Source: Nonlabens sp. MB-3u-79
GTDB lineage: Bacteria; Bacteroidota; Bacteroidia; Flavobacteriales; Flavobacteriaceae
Length of the DNA stretch: 64,000 nt
Direction: 5' to 3'
NCBI RefSeq assembly: GCF_002831625.1
Contig: NZ_CP025116.1
Span: forward strand, 992,001-1,056,000
The translations under genes were made by a program, and so were the position numbers. The notes under the pieces were generated by a model, which ran no database searches, was not told where the DNA came from, and saw nothing but the letters and a program-made list of their open reading frames with translations. Below are positions 36,998 to 46,562 of this stretch, in pieces; the stretch's first letter is position 1; every line of letters begins with the position of its first letter.

Positions 36998-37633
36998 ATG
37001 TTTCTAGAAAATACGGTTAATCATGAAGAGCAATTTGGCTGGATCGAAGTAATTTGTGGTTCCATGTTCTCTGGTAAAACAGAAGAATTGATCAGACGTT
37101 TAAAAAGAGCGCAGTTTGCACAGCAAAAAGTAGAGATTTTTAAACCTTCTATTGACGTGCGATACGATGAAGAAATGGTAGTTTCTCACGATTCTAACGA
37201 GATTCCGAGTACACCAGTTCCTGCTGCGGCAAACATCCCACTTCTTGCAAGTGACTGTCAAGTTGTAGGAATAGACGAAGCCCAGTTTTTTGATGATGAA
37301 ATAGTTGCGGTGTGTAATGCTCTTGCAAATCGCGGTATACGAGTGATTGTGGCCGGATTAGATATGGACTTTAAAGGAAACCCCTTTGGTCCGATGCCTG
37401 CACTGATGGCAACAGCAGAGTATGTCACTAAAGTTCACGCGGTTTGTACTAGAACAGGAAATCTAGCCCAGTATTCTTACCGCAAAACTGCTGATGAAAA
37501 AGTAGTCATGTTAGGAGAGCAACAAGAATACGAACCCTTGAGTCGGGCAGCTTACTATAAAGCCATGCTTTCTGACAAATTGAAAGATACAGACGTAAAG
37601 ACGGATCAAGTGAATGATAAAAACACCTCCTAA
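36998..37633 (+). CDS. tdk: Thymidine kinase (type II)
   Basis: Phosphorylates thymidine with ATP in the salvage pathway. 211 residues, P-loop [18 protein letters not shown] at about residue 22, [15 protein letters not shown] with the catalytic Glu, and [18 protein letters not shown]. The zinc-site stretch reads [15 protein letters not shown], with only one Cys where many type II enzymes have two, so structural zinc may be missing. The stop TAA is followed at once by the alr ATG (37634), so the two are coupled. TATTTTTG at 36939-36946 is a possible -7 box. Confidence 0.94.
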   Translation: MFLENTVNHEEQFGWIEVICGSMFSGKTEELIRRLKRAQFAQQKVEIFKPSIDVRYDEEMVVSHDSNEIPSTPVPAAANIPLLASDCQVVGIDEAQFFDDEIVAVCNALANRGIRVIVAGLDMDFKGNPFGPMPALMATAEYVTKVHAVCTRTGNLAQYSYRKTADEKVVMLGEQQEYEPLSRAAYYKAMLSDKLKDTDVKTDQVNDKNTS

Positions 37634-38752
37634 ATGCAATTAAAAGGGACCAGATTAGAAGTAAATTTAGAAGCGCTAGCCCACAACTACCATTATTTGC
37701 GTAGCAAAATAAGTGAAGACACTAAATTTATGTCGGTCGTTAAGGCTAATGCTTATGGCCATGGAATGGTACCTATTGCCCAAAAACTACAAGAATTAGG
37801 AACAGACTATTTTGCGACCGCTTATATGGAGGAAGGCGTAGAATTGAGAGATAACGGAATTATAAAACCCATTCTCATTCTCCATCCACAGCAGCACAAT
37901 CTGGATGTATGCATAGATCGCTGTTTAGAGCCGGTTATTTATAGTATGGAGATGCTCGATGCTTTTACCGCTTCCGCGAAAGCGAAACAACAACAATCCT
38001 ATCCCATACATTTAGAATTCAATACTGGATTAAATCGCATAGGAATAGATCATAAAGATGTAGACAACGTCCTGGAAAAGCTATCCTCTAGCCCAGAAGT
38101 CAAAGTACGAGGTTTACAATCACATCTCGCAGCCAGTGAAGATCTAGGTGAAAGTGTTTTTACTCAAAAACAAATTGCTTTATTTGAAGAAATCACATCA
38201 AAAGTTCAACAAAAATTGGGTTATGAGATTCTTAAACACGAATCCAATACCAGCGGTCTTCTCAATTATAAGAACGCCCATTTTAGCATGGTGCGCTCAG
38301 GAATAGGCCTGTATGGTTATGGAAACGATGCACAGTATGATGCACATCTAAAACCTATTGCGACCCTTATCTCCAACATTTCACAGATACGAACTATAGA
38401 AGCTGGTGAGACGGTAAGTTATAACCGCAAGTTTGTTGCAAAGGGTCGAACTACCTATGCCGTTGTTGCACTAGGTCATGGCGATGGAATTAATCGCATC
38501 TATGGGTATGGGAAGCTAGAAGTTAGAATTAACGGGAAGTCAGCCCCTACATTAGGTATTATATGTATGGATATGTTCATGGTAGACATGAGCTCCATAG
38601 AGGCAAAAGTGGGGGATGAAGTTGTTATTTTTGACCCTCACATTCACACTTCAAGACAAATGGCTGAAGATGCCGGCACCATTTCTTACGAACTCCTCAC
38701 AGGTATTCAAAAACGGGTAAGACGCGTGTATTTAAATAATGCATCCAATTAA
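37634..38752 (+). CDS. alr: Alanine racemase
   Basis: Makes D-alanine for peptidoglycan. The 372-residue PLP enzyme carries the cofactor lysine Lys37 in SVVKANAYGHG and RSGIGLYGYGND and NRIYGYG further on. The length is normal. A one-mismatch palindrome at 37969 encodes TASAKAKQQQS in a surface stretch around residue 115. It is coupled to tdk with no gap. Confidence 0.95.
   Translation: MQLKGTRLEVNLEALAHNYHYLRSKISEDTKFMSVVKANAYGHGMVPIAQKLQELGTDYFATAYMEEGVELRDNGIIKPILILHPQQHNLDVCIDRCLEPVIYSMEMLDAFTASAKAKQQQSYPIHLEFNTGLNRIGIDHKDVDNVLEKLSSSPEVKVRGLQSHLAASEDLGESVFTQKQIALFEEITSKVQQKLGYEILKHESNTSGLLNYKNAHFSMVRSGIGLYGYGNDAQYDAHLKPIATLISNISQIRTIEAGETVSYNRKFVAKGRTTYAVVALGHGDGINRIYGYGKLEVRINGKSAPTLGIICMDMFMVDMSSIEAKVGDEVVIFDPHIHTSRQMAEDAGTISYELLTGIQKRVRRVYLNNASN
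37969..37984. repeat. HIP-like palindrome, one mismatch, in alr
   Basis: CGCTTCCGCGAAAGCG, read as ASAKA (the AFAKA frame with Phe changed to Ser). Confidence 0.88.
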
Positions 38753-38778
38753 TTAGTTTTTTAGCTCCTTTGAGTTTA

Positions 38779-38806
38779 TTGGTCAAATAATTTTTTCTTA
38801 AATTTG
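38779..38806 (+). promoter_or_regulatory. mscL promoter
   Basis: TTG (38779-38781), a 17-nt spacer and TAAATTTG (38799-38806) fit the Bacteroidota consensus. The ATG is 58 nt downstream. Confidence 0.65.
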
Positions 38807-38864
38807 TGTTAATAAATGGAATTGAACTAATTTTACAGAATCAATCCATCTAAAATACAATTAT

Positions 38865-39275
38865 ATGTTTAAAGAATTCAAAGATTTTATAATGACGGGA
38901 AACGTTATAGACCTTGCCGTTGCAGTGATATTAGCCGGGGCTGTAAGTGCTGTAGTAAAAGGGTTTGTAAATCTAATTATGATGCCTATCATAGGTCATT
39001 TTACAGGAGGTATTGATTTTGCCGATCTTAAACTCGTATTGTCTGAGGCAGTACTAGGCGCTGATGGCGTAGTGACAAAACCAGAAAACGCAATTATGTA
39101 CGGTGCATGGGTCAACACCATTATCTCTTTAGTAATCGTTGGTTTTGTTCTGTTTTTAATTGTAAAAGCATACAACAAAGCTAGAAAGCCCAAAGCAGCA
39201 CCAGCACCGGCAGGACCTACAAAAGAAGAACAACTTCTTATGGAAATACGCGATGCCATCAAATTACAGAAATAG
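38865..39275 (+). CDS. mscL: Large-conductance mechanosensitive channel
   Basis: Opens under membrane tension to release solutes during osmotic downshock. 136 residues: the N-terminal helix MFKEFKDFIMTGNVIDLAVA is the family signature, TM1 is VAVILAGAVSAVVKGFV, TM2 is WVNTIISLVIVGFVLFLIV, and the tail is Pro/Ala rich then helical (EEQLLMEIRDAIKLQ). It has its own promoter and terminator. Confidence 0.96.
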   Translation: MFKEFKDFIMTGNVIDLAVAVILAGAVSAVVKGFVNLIMMPIIGHFTGGIDFADLKLVLSEAVLGADGVVTKPENAIMYGAWVNTIISLVIVGFVLFLIVKAYNKARKPKAAPAPAGPTKEEQLLMEIRDAIKLQK

Positions 39276-39327
39276 CACATACGTTAACAACATCACTTTT
39301 AGTAGAGAGTTTTAACCGATCGAATGC

Positions 39328-39362
39328 AGCCGTCTTATTGAAAAATAAGACGGCTTTTTTAG
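39328..39362 (+). terminator. Terminator of mscL
   Basis: Arms AGCCGTCTTATT (39328-39339) and AATAAGACGGCT (39344-39355), loop GAAA, then a T run. Confidence 0.92.
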
Positions 39363-39414
39363 TCCGACAGCAATGGCTCTTTATAGAACACTTACTTAAA
39401 GAGGACAAATTTTC

Positions 39415-39449
39415 TAACCTTCTAAAATTATAAGAATTTTAGAAGGTTA
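39415..39449. repeat. Long hairpin upstream of asd
   Basis: TAACCTTCTAAAATT (39415-39429) and AATTTTAGAAGGTTA (39435-39449) are perfect complements around ATAAG. It resembles the AACCCT-type palindrome at 9634 in build and could be a second terminator or an intergenic repeat. Confidence 0.75.
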
Positions 39450-39492
39450 ATAAAAATCCGCGTAATACTTTTACAGCTTAAATTATGTAATC

Positions 39493-40482
39493 ATGAAAAT
39501 AGCTGTTGTAGGCGTTACCGGTATGGTAGGCCAGGTCATGCTGCGCATCCTTGAGGAGCGCAATCTTAATGTTTCTACCCTTATTCCTGTTGCCTCCGAT
39601 AAATCTGTAGGTACCGAGGTCATTTTTAAGGGCAAACAGTACAAGGTAGTAAGTATGAAACAGGCTATCGATAGTAGACCAGACATCGCTCTTTTTTCAG
39701 CTGGCGGTGAGGTAAGTCTGGAATTTGCACCACAATTTGCAGCAGTGGGAACTACTGTGATTGATAATTCCAGTGCCTTTAGGATGGATACCGATAAGAA
39801 GCTGATCGTCCCAGAAATCAATGCCAGCACTCTTACAAAAGAGGATAAAATCATTGCAAATCCTAACTGTTCTACTATTCAAATGGTAGCGACCTTGGCA
39901 CCTCTTCATAAAAAATACGGTGTAAAAAGGGTGGTAATTTCTACCTATCAGTCCATTACAGGAACAGGAGTAAAAGCTGTAGAGCAATTAGAAAATGAAT
40001 ATGCAGGTAAAAAAGGTCCTATGGCTTATCCTTACCAAATTCATAAAAATGCCATTCCTCACTGTGACGTTTTTGAAGAAAACGGGTACACAAAAGAAGA
40101 GATGAAACTCATCAAGGAAACTCAAAAAATTCTAGATGATTATACGATAGCTGTTACCGCAACTGCTGTCCGCATTCCTGTAGTGGGAGGGCATTCTGAA
40201 AGTGTTAACGTAGAATTTAAAACTGATTTTACCGAGTCTGATGTAAGAAGACTTTTATCAGAAACACCTGGAGTAACTGTTCAAGATAACGTAGATGTAA
40301 ACGTATATCCTATGCCGTTAATTGCCCATGGTAAAGACGACGTTTTTGTAGGCCGTATACGAAGAGATCATTCTCAAGAAAAAACAATTAACATGTGGAT
40401 TGTTTCAGACAACCTTAGAAAAGGAGCCGCTACTAACGCTGTTCAAATTGCCGAATACCTTATAAAAAACAATCTTGTTTAG
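39493..40482 (+). CDS. asd: Aspartate-semialdehyde dehydrogenase
   Basis: Reduces aspartyl phosphate to the semialdehyde on the route to lysine/diaminopimelate, threonine and methionine. 329 residues, with N-terminal NADP loop VVGVTGMVGQVMLRIL, catalytic Cys126 in NPNCSTIQM, and GHSESVNVEF in the C-terminal domain. An unusual hairpin (40505-40571) follows the stop codon and extends into the next gene. Confidence 0.96.
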   Translation: MKIAVVGVTGMVGQVMLRILEERNLNVSTLIPVASDKSVGTEVIFKGKQYKVVSMKQAIDSRPDIALFSAGGEVSLEFAPQFAAVGTTVIDNSSAFRMDTDKKLIVPEINASTLTKEDKIIANPNCSTIQMVATLAPLHKKYGVKRVVISTYQSITGTGVKAVEQLENEYAGKKGPMAYPYQIHKNAIPHCDVFEENGYTKEEMKLIKETQKILDDYTIAVTATAVRIPVVGGHSESVNVEFKTDFTESDVRRLLSETPGVTVQDNVDVNVYPMPLIAHGKDDVFVGRIRRDHSQEKTINMWIVSDNLRKGAATNAVQIAEYLIKNNLV

Positions 40483-40504
40483 AAAGCTATGCTCAACCCC
40501 TAGG

Positions 40505-40578
40505 CCAGTGTATATTTTTCTCTAACTTTACCTATCGAACTTAAAGTCATGATGAGAAAAATATACACTGGTTTTTTT
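40505..40578 (+). terminator. Terminator-like hairpin overlapping the start of the next gene
   Basis: CCAGTGTATATTTTTCTC (40505-40522) and GAGAAAAATATACACTGG (40554-40571) are perfect 18-bp complements, followed by TTTTTTTA. The right arm is codons 2-8 of the T9SS cargo gene and the start codon lies in the 31-nt loop, so the hairpin could both end asd transcripts and mask translation initiation. Confidence 0.72.
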
Positions 40579-41853
40579 ATTTTTTTTGGCCTGGTAGCGC
40601 AAGCACAATTTTGGACAGAAACCTCTTCTGGATTCCCAGCTAACTTTACAGGCTTAAGCAAGTTTCATGTAGTAGATGTAAACGTAGCATGGGCTATTGG
40701 TTATGACGGTGTTAATACAGCAAATAATATCCAGCAATTTTCTAAAACAGACGACTCCGGATTGACATGGACTTCAGGAATTTTTGACCTAGGAGATACC
40801 ACCTTAGGAATAGCAGACTTAAGTGGCGTCGATTCAAATACTGCTTTTGTAGCAGCTTACCCTAGACAAGCTGGACAACAAGGGGGGATCTGGAAAACTA
40901 TAGATGCTGGGGTAACTTGGATGCAACAAACAGCGGCTTCTTTTAATAATGCAGCTAGTTTTCCCAACATCGTGCATTACTTTGATGCAAATAATGGTCT
41001 TGCTATAGGAGATCCTACAAATGGATATTGGGAGATTTACACCTCTAACAACGGGGGCACCACGTATAGTAGAGTTCCCTCTGCAAGTTTGCCAGCACCA
41101 TTGAATAATGAAACTGGTTATTTATCTCAGTTTGCTCATTCTGGAGATAGTATTTGGTTTACAACCAGCGCAGGACGTATTATTCATTCGGCAAATAGGG
41201 GTGTGACTTGGAGTGTCTACCAGTCGCCTTTGAGCGATTTTGGAGGTAATACTATTTTTGGAGATATTTCTTTTGCAACTGCAAATCGAGGAGTCATTCA
41301 GGATAACGCGGGGAATATTTTTAAAACTACAGACGCTGGACAGACTTGGAACGGGGTTGTTTTTTCTGGCACTGGCGCACCGTACGGCGGTGCAATTTCT
41401 TATTTACCAAACACCTTTGTTATGGTGAGTACCGGTGGTGATGTAAGCTTTACTGGGAGTTCGTATTCAATAGATGACGGGACGACATGGATTAATATAG
41501 ATACAGATCAACATGTAGATGTTGCTTTTTTTAATAGTACCGTAGGATACAGTGGCAGTTTTAGTAATACCACTAATAACTTGGGTGTGTTTAGATATAC
41601 AGATACCGTTTTAAACGAAGCATCTGTAGAGGAATTTGTTGAAGTTCAGCTGTTCCATAACAACCGGAGGGAACAATTAGTCATTACGACAGATCAACAG
41701 TTCAAAAATGTAAGGATTTATGATTTACATGGAAGACTTGTACTAATATCTGCAAGCAAGCTTACAACTACAAATCTCATTCCATCTGGAGTTTATATCG
41801 CTCAAATCTTCACAGGTTCTGGCCTTAAAACTGCTAAATTTATAAAATATTAA
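40549..41853 (+). CDS. T9SS-secreted YCF48/BNR-repeat protein with type A sorting domain
   Basis: A 434-residue exported protein. A Sec signal ([19 protein letters not shown]) is followed by repeated beta-propeller blades of the YCF48/BNR kind ([47 protein letters not shown]). The last 80 residues form a type A C-terminal sorting domain ([14 protein letters not shown], then [20 protein letters not shown]) read by the type IX secretion system. Substrate and role are unknown. The start codon is ATG 40549 or 40552, both inside the loop of a long hairpin. Confidence 0.85.
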   Translation: MMRKIYTGFFIFFGLVAQAQFWTETSSGFPANFTGLSKFHVVDVNVAWAIGYDGVNTANNIQQFSKTDDSGLTWTSGIFDLGDTTLGIADLSGVDSNTAFVAAYPRQAGQQGGIWKTIDAGVTWMQQTAASFNNAASFPNIVHYFDANNGLAIGDPTNGYWEIYTSNNGGTTYSRVPSASLPAPLNNETGYLSQFAHSGDSIWFTTSAGRIIHSANRGVTWSVYQSPLSDFGGNTIFGDISFATANRGVIQDNAGNIFKTTDAGQTWNGVVFSGTGAPYGGAISYLPNTFVMVSTGGDVSFTGSSYSIDDGTTWINIDTDQHVDVAFFNSTVGYSGSFSNTTNNLGVFRYTDTVLNEASVEEFVEVQLFHNNRREQLVITTDQQFKNVRIYDLHGRLVLISASKLTTTNLIPSGVYIAQIFTGSGLKTAKFIKY

Positions 41854-41864
41854 AGGGTTCAATT

Positions 41865-44027
41865 ATGAAAAAATGGCTAGTGGGAGCAGCAGCTCTAGTG
41901 GTATTAATTTCCTGTAAGGAAGAAGAGAAAAAACAAACAAGTATGGCAATGACCTATCCGCAAACAAAAAAAGTGGATACCGTAGATGTGTATCATGGAG
42001 TAGAAGTAGCAGATCCTTACCGATGGCTAGAAGACGATCGCAGTGAAGAAACAGAAGCATGGGTAAAAGATCAAAATAAAACCACTCAAGCCTTCCTTTC
42101 TAAAATCTCCTACAGAGACGAGATCAAAAAACGACTTACAGAGCTTTGGAATTATGAGAAAGTTAGCGCTCCGTTTATAGAAGGAGACTATGCGTATTTC
42201 TATAAAAATGATGGGCTACAAAATCAATACGTTATTTATAGATATCTAAAAGACAGCGATCCAGAAACTGCTGAGGTGTTTTTAGATCCTAATACCTTTA
42301 GCGAGAAAGGAACCACTTCTTTAGGAGGAACCAGCTTTACTAAAGACGGTTCTTTATTTGCCTATTCTATTAGTGAAGGGGGTAGTGATTGGAGAAAAGT
42401 AATCGTACTGGATGTTAACTCTATGGAACAGATAGGTGACACGATAGTAGATATAAAATTTTCAGGAACCTCATGGAAAGGAAACGAGGGTTTCTTCTAT
42501 TCCAGTTATGATAAGCCTAAAGGAAGTGAACTCAGTGCTATGACTGATCAACATAAATTGTATTACCACAAAATGGGGACCCCACAAAGTGAAGACAAAG
42601 TGATCTTTGGCGGTACACCAGACCAAAAATACCGTTACGTAGGAGGTAGCGTTACAGAAGATCAAAAATATTTGGTCGTCTCTGGAAGTACTTCTACAAA
42701 TGGAGGAAAAATGTGGATGAAGGAATTGTATACCCCAAATGCACCTTTAATTGCTGTAGTGGATAATTTTGAAACCAACACCTACCTGTTGCACAATGAG
42801 GGAACTCAACTGTGGTTGGTAACAGATGACAATGCACCTAATAAAAGAATAGTAACTACAGACTTTTCAAATCCTGTTCAGGAAACTTGGAAAGATGTCA
42901 TCCCAGAAACAGAACACGTACTTTCTCCCTCTACTGCTGGAGGTTATATTTTTACAGAATACATGGTAGATGCTGTTTCTCAAGTAAAACAATACAACTA
43001 TGACGGTTCTTTGGTAAGAGAAGTAAAACTTCCGGGTATAGGAAATGTAGGTGGTTTTGGTGCAAAAGAAGAAGACAAAACTTTGTATTACAGTTTTACT
43101 AATTATACCACTCCAGGAAGTACTTATTTGTACGATATTAAAGAAGGAACTTCAAAACTCTACCGCAAGCCAGACATCAAGTTTAATAGTGAAGACTTTG
43201 AAAGCAAGCAAATTTTTTATTCCTCAAAGGACGGCACAAAAATCCCTATGATTATCTCCTATAGAAAAGGATTGGTGTTGGATGGTAAGAACCCAACCAT
43301 ACTTTATGGATATGGAGGTTTTAATATCTCTTTAAACCCTGGTTTTTCTGTGACACAGGCTGCGTGGATGGACTTGGGCGGTGTTTATGCTGTGGCTAAC
43401 CTGCGTGGAGGAGGAGAATATGGTAAAAAGTGGCACGATGCGGGAACTAAAATGCAAAAACAAAACGTATTTGACGATTTTATTGCTGCAGGAGAGTGGT
43501 TAAAAGACAACAAGTATACAGATACAAAACACCTGGCTATTCAAGGAGGTTCAAACGGAGGGCTTTTAGTAGGAGCTACCATGACTCAACGTCCTGATCT
43601 TGCTGGCGTGGCATTTCCTGCTGTAGGAGTACTGGACATGTTGCGGTACAATAAATTTACTGCTGGTGCCGGATGGGCTTACGATTATGGAACGGCTGAG
43701 GACAATCCAGAAATGTTTGAATACTTAAAAGGGTATTCTCCATTGCACAATATTAAACAAGGGGTTTCCTATCCTGCGACCTTAGTGACTACTGGAGATC
43801 ATGATGACCGTGTAGTTCCTGCACATTCTTTTAAATTTGCTGCAGAGTTGCAATCAAAGCAAGCGGGAAATGCACCTACATTGATCAGAATAGAAACTGA
43901 CGCAGGTCATGGGGCGGGTAAATCTACAGAGCAACAGATTCAAGAACGTACAGATATTTACGCTTTTGGCCTTTATAATATGGGCTATGAGAAGCTTCCA
44001 GACCTAAAGTCTCAAGTAAAGATGTAA
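41865..44027 (+). CDS. Prolyl oligopeptidase family (S9A) lipoprotein
   Basis: A serine peptidase that cuts short peptides after proline. 720 residues with a lipoprotein signal ([17 protein letters not shown], Cys17). The N terminus of the mature enzyme ([18 protein letters not shown]) is typical of S9A, a seven-bladed propeller follows, and the alpha/beta hydrolase domain carries Ser563 in [10 protein letters not shown], Asp near 647 in [12 protein letters not shown] and His682 in DAGHGAGKS. All triad residues are present. It follows the T9SS cargo gene by 11 nt, so the pair may be cotranscribed. A good terminator lies downstream. Confidence 0.94.
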   Translation: MKKWLVGAAALVVLISCKEEEKKQTSMAMTYPQTKKVDTVDVYHGVEVADPYRWLEDDRSEETEAWVKDQNKTTQAFLSKISYRDEIKKRLTELWNYEKVSAPFIEGDYAYFYKNDGLQNQYVIYRYLKDSDPETAEVFLDPNTFSEKGTTSLGGTSFTKDGSLFAYSISEGGSDWRKVIVLDVNSMEQIGDTIVDIKFSGTSWKGNEGFFYSSYDKPKGSELSAMTDQHKLYYHKMGTPQSEDKVIFGGTPDQKYRYVGGSVTEDQKYLVVSGSTSTNGGKMWMKELYTPNAPLIAVVDNFETNTYLLHNEGTQLWLVTDDNAPNKRIVTTDFSNPVQETWKDVIPETEHVLSPSTAGGYIFTEYMVDAVSQVKQYNYDGSLVREVKLPGIGNVGGFGAKEEDKTLYYSFTNYTTPGSTYLYDIKEGTSKLYRKPDIKFNSEDFESKQIFYSSKDGTKIPMIISYRKGLVLDGKNPTILYGYGGFNISLNPGFSVTQAAWMDLGGVYAVANLRGGGEYGKKWHDAGTKMQKQNVFDDFIAAGEWLKDNKYTDTKHLAIQGGSNGGLLVGATMTQRPDLAGVAFPAVGVLDMLRYNKFTAGAGWAYDYGTAEDNPEMFEYLKGYSPLHNIKQGVSYPATLVTTGDHDDRVVPAHSFKFAAELQSKQAGNAPTLIRIETDAGHGAGKSTEQQIQERTDIYAFGLYNMGYEKLPDLKSQVKM

Positions 44028-44051
44028 AATTATCTGGTATATTATTTCAAG

Positions 44052-44079
44052 AACCCATGTTGCAAGACATGGGTTTTTT
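44052..44079 (+). terminator. Terminator of the prolyl oligopeptidase gene
   Basis: AACCCATGT (44052-44060) pairs with ACATGGGTT (44067-44075) around TGCAAG, followed by TTTT. Confidence 0.85.
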
Positions 44080-44084
44080 GTTGA

Positions 44085-44092
44085 TACCTTTG
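44085..44092 (+). promoter_or_regulatory. TAnnTTTG box next to the ABC ATPase start
   Basis: TACCTTTG ends 4 nt before ATG 44097, with TTG 22 nt upstream (44060-44062). Transcription would start at or near the ATG. Confidence 0.55.
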
Positions 44093-44096
44093 TCTT

Positions 44097-45026
44097 ATGT
44101 TGCAATTGATTGATATTAGTTTCGCTTTCGCGAAAGCGGAAACTCTAAAAAATATTTCCCTAAAAATGAAACAGGGAGCTCATGTCGCTGTGATAGGGGA
44201 AAGCGGCTGTGGTAAAAGCACTCTCTTAGACATCGTTTACGGGTTGTTACAGGCACAAAAAGGTGTTGTCAAGTGGAATGATGAAGAGTTAGAGGGAGCA
44301 GACCACCATTTGGTGCCGGGGCATTCCATGATGAAATACGTGCCACAGGAATTTGACCTCATGCCTTTTACGAGCGTCTTTGAAAACGTAGGAGAGCATC
44401 TTTCTATTCAAATAGACGATCGAGTAAGTCGTATTGATGAATTGCTCGATGTAGTCGATATGAGCAGCTTTAAAAACCGCAAGGTGAAAACACTTTCTGG
44501 CGGACAGAAACAACGTGTAGCGATCGCAAAAGCACTCGCTCAGGAGCCTCAACTCTTATTGCTCGATGAACCATTCTCACACATCGATAACTTCAGGAAA
44601 AATGAGTTGCGTAGAAAACTTTTTGATTACCTGACCCATAATAATATCAGCTGTTTAGTAGCCACACATGATCGAGATGATGTGCTTTCTTTTTGTCATC
44701 AAACCATCATCATGAAGGAAGGTCAGATTATCGATTTTAGAGCGACAGCAGAGGTGTATGGAAGTCCATTAAGCACCTATACTGCAGCTTTGTTTGATGA
44801 GGTCAATGCGATTCCTAAGAACTGGTTGGATACTAAGGAGGATTTAATTCTGTACCCACACCAGTTGAAGGTTTCTAAAACTGGCTTTTCTGTGGAGGTA
44901 CAACAGTCTTTTTTTCAAGGAGCAGATTATCTAATTACCGCACAAAAAGATCAAAAAAAGCTTTTTTTTAGATCAAAAAAGATCCTTGAAATAGGCAAAG
45001 AAGTGTTTTTAAACACGATTTCCTAG
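44097..45026 (+). CDS. ABC transporter ATP-binding protein
   Basis: A 309-residue ATPase. Walker A is GESGCGKST near residue 37, the signature LSGGQKQRVAIAKAL near 139, Walker B LLLLDEPFSHID near 158 and the switch His lies in CLVATHDRDDV. A C-terminal domain of about 80 residues follows the ATPase core, as in importer ATPases of the sugar/polyamine type. No permease gene is adjacent, so the transporter is unknown. A perfect palindrome copy at the very start encodes FAFAKAETLK in the first beta-strand region of the domain. Confidence 0.9.
   Translation: MLQLIDISFAFAKAETLKNISLKMKQGAHVAVIGESGCGKSTLLDIVYGLLQAQKGVVKWNDEELEGADHHLVPGHSMMKYVPQEFDLMPFTSVFENVGEHLSIQIDDRVSRIDELLDVVDMSSFKNRKVKTLSGGQKQRVAIAKALAQEPQLLLLDEPFSHIDNFRKNELRRKLFDYLTHNNISCLVATHDRDDVLSFCHQTIIMKEGQIIDFRATAEVYGSPLSTYTAALFDEVNAIPKNWLDTKEDLILYPHQLKVSKTGFSVEVQQSFFQGADYLITAQKDQKKLFFRSKKILEIGKEVFLNTIS
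44123..44138. repeat. HIP-like palindrome, perfect copy, in ABC ATPase gene
   Basis: CGCTTTCGCGAAAGCG, read as AFAKA at residues 10-15 of the ATPase. Confidence 0.95.
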
Positions 45027-45210
45027 GGGAAACTTAAGTCAGTCTTTAAAAAATGGGAGTTCAACTTATAAATTTCAGGCAGGCATTTGGTTCCAACTTA
45101 TTTAGGACCTGCCTAATTATAAGGCAGAGAATCACCACATTGGTTATGGCTTGAGAACACCTAAGTCAACTATTTGTGATGCCAGTGTCTGAATCTGTTA
45201 TGAGGGCTTT

Positions 45211-45218
45211 TATATTTG
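45211..45218 (+). promoter_or_regulatory. TAnnTTTG box of the LEA2 lipoprotein gene
   Basis: TATATTTG followed by CA, 15 nt before ATG 45234. It supports that start over an upstream TTG at 45216, which overlaps the box. Confidence 0.5.
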
Positions 45219-45233
45219 CACAAATTCCTAACC

Positions 45234-45707
45234 ATGAAAAAACTTTTGTTCCTATTCACCGTTTTATTTCTAGGCTCCTGCAAGAATCCTTATGAAGACA
45301 TCGTTTTTGTAGAAATAAAAAATCCAACACTTGAAAAAGCAACATTAGATCAATTGGATATTTTGGCGACTTGTGTGCTTTATAACCCTAATAGCGTAGC
45401 CATAAATCTTGAAGAAGTAGATTTTGACGTATACGTTAATGGAGATAAAACAGCGCTTATAAAGCAATTGGAAAAGGTCCTTATGCCAGCCAACTCTGAA
45501 TTTGAATTCCCTATAAGAGCATCGGTAAACCCTAAAGAAGTTTATGGTGAGAAAGGAAAAGGAGTTTTAGGAGCAGCCCTTCAAATACTCGCTAGTCAGA
45601 AAGTGGATGTAAAATATGAAGGAAGTATCAAGGTGGGTAAAGGAGCGACCCACTTTAGGGTTCCTGTGGTAGATAGCTTGAGTGTTCCTGTGAATTTTAA
45701 TTTTTAA
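45234..45707 (+). CDS. LEA type 2 family lipoprotein
   Basis: A 157-residue lipoprotein (signal MKKLLFLFTVLFLGSC, Cys16) with a single LEA14/WHy-like beta-sandwich: YNPNSVAINLEEVDFDVYVN is the NPN motif strand pair and FRVPVVDSLSVPVNF closes the fold. Members of this family are linked to stress and envelope roles in bacteria, with no defined reaction. It stands alone between two hairpins. The start ATG 45234 follows the promoter box by 15 nt. Confidence 0.8.
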   Translation: MKKLLFLFTVLFLGSCKNPYEDIVFVEIKNPTLEKATLDQLDILATCVLYNPNSVAINLEEVDFDVYVNGDKTALIKQLEKVLMPANSEFEFPIRASVNPKEVYGEKGKGVLGAALQILASQKVDVKYEGSIKVGKGATHFRVPVVDSLSVPVNFNF

Positions 45708-45746
45708 CTCTAGAAGATACGGAATCAAATTCAGTATCTTCTAGAG
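45708..45746. terminator. Hairpin between the LEA2 gene and truB
   Basis: CTCTAGAAGATAC (45708-45720) pairs perfectly with GTATCTTCTAGAG (45734-45746). There is no T run on either side, so it may be a weak bidirectional terminator or an mRNA-stabilising end. Confidence 0.55.
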
Positions 45747-45804
45747 CTTATCTCGTCACATGATTGACAAATATTTCTTTAGAGTAAATAAAAAGCCTCT
45801 ACCT

Positions 45805-46512
45805 TTATTCTTGTGCATCTGCTTTCACTAACTTTTCAAAACTCTCAATACTCATTGCGTTTTCCACACGATAATTTCCTATAGCGGTTCTTCTTAAGGA
45901 AGATAGGTGACCACCATTATTTAGTGCAGCACCAAAATCGTGTGCAATGGATCTGATGTAAGTTCCTTTGCTACAAGAAATTCTAAAATCTACTTCTGGA
46001 AGTTCGATTCTAGTAATTTCAAATTCGTTTACAGTCACTGTTCTTGCTTCGATCTCTGTAGTTTCTCCAGCGCGGGCTAGTTCATACAGTCGTTTCCCAT
46101 CTTTTTTAATAGCGGAGAAAATAGGCGGTTTTTGCTGTATTTCTCCTGTGAACTGTGCTGTTGTTTCTTTTATCAATTCCTCTGTGAGCTGGTCTAATGA
46201 AAAAGTTTGATCTATTTCAGTTTCTAAATCATAACTAGGCGTGGTGCCACCCAAAGTAATTGTGCCTGTGTATTCTTTTTCTTGAGCTTGATAGGTGCTT
46301 ATATTTTTGGTCTCTTTACCGGTACATATAATTAACAAACCACTTGCAAGTGGGTCTAATGTCCCTGCATGCCCTACTTTAATTTTTTTAATTTTATATT
46401 CTTTTCTGATCAGCCAGCGTAACTTATTGACTACTTGAAAAGAAGACCATTCTAAGGGTTTATCTATAAGTAGTACTTGACCTTTTAGGTAGGGGTTTTC
46501 TTGATCTTGCAT
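45805..46512 (-). CDS. truB: tRNA pseudouridine(55) synthase
   Basis: Makes pseudouridine 55 in the T loop of tRNAs. 235 residues, with catalytic Asp53 in GHAGTLDPLASGLL, the strand YTGTITLGGTTPSYDLETE and QKPPIFSAIKKDGKRLYELA. The C-terminal domain is short, as in other Bacteroidota. It lies 50 bp after the DjlA-like gene in the same direction. Confidence 0.95.
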   Translation of the reverse strand: MQDQENPYLKGQVLLIDKPLEWSSFQVVNKLRWLIRKEYKIKKIKVGHAGTLDPLASGLLIICTGKETKNISTYQAQEKEYTGTITLGGTTPSYDLETEIDQTFSLDQLTEELIKETTAQFTGEIQQKPPIFSAIKKDGKRLYELARAGETTEIEARTVTVNEFEITRIELPEVDFRISCSKGTYIRSIAHDFGAALNNGGHLSSLRRTAIGNYRVENAMSIESFEKLVKADAQE

Positions 46513-46562
46513 AGTTGTAAAGAAAGAGAATTAATAATTTGTAGAAAAATGAAAAGGGACTA

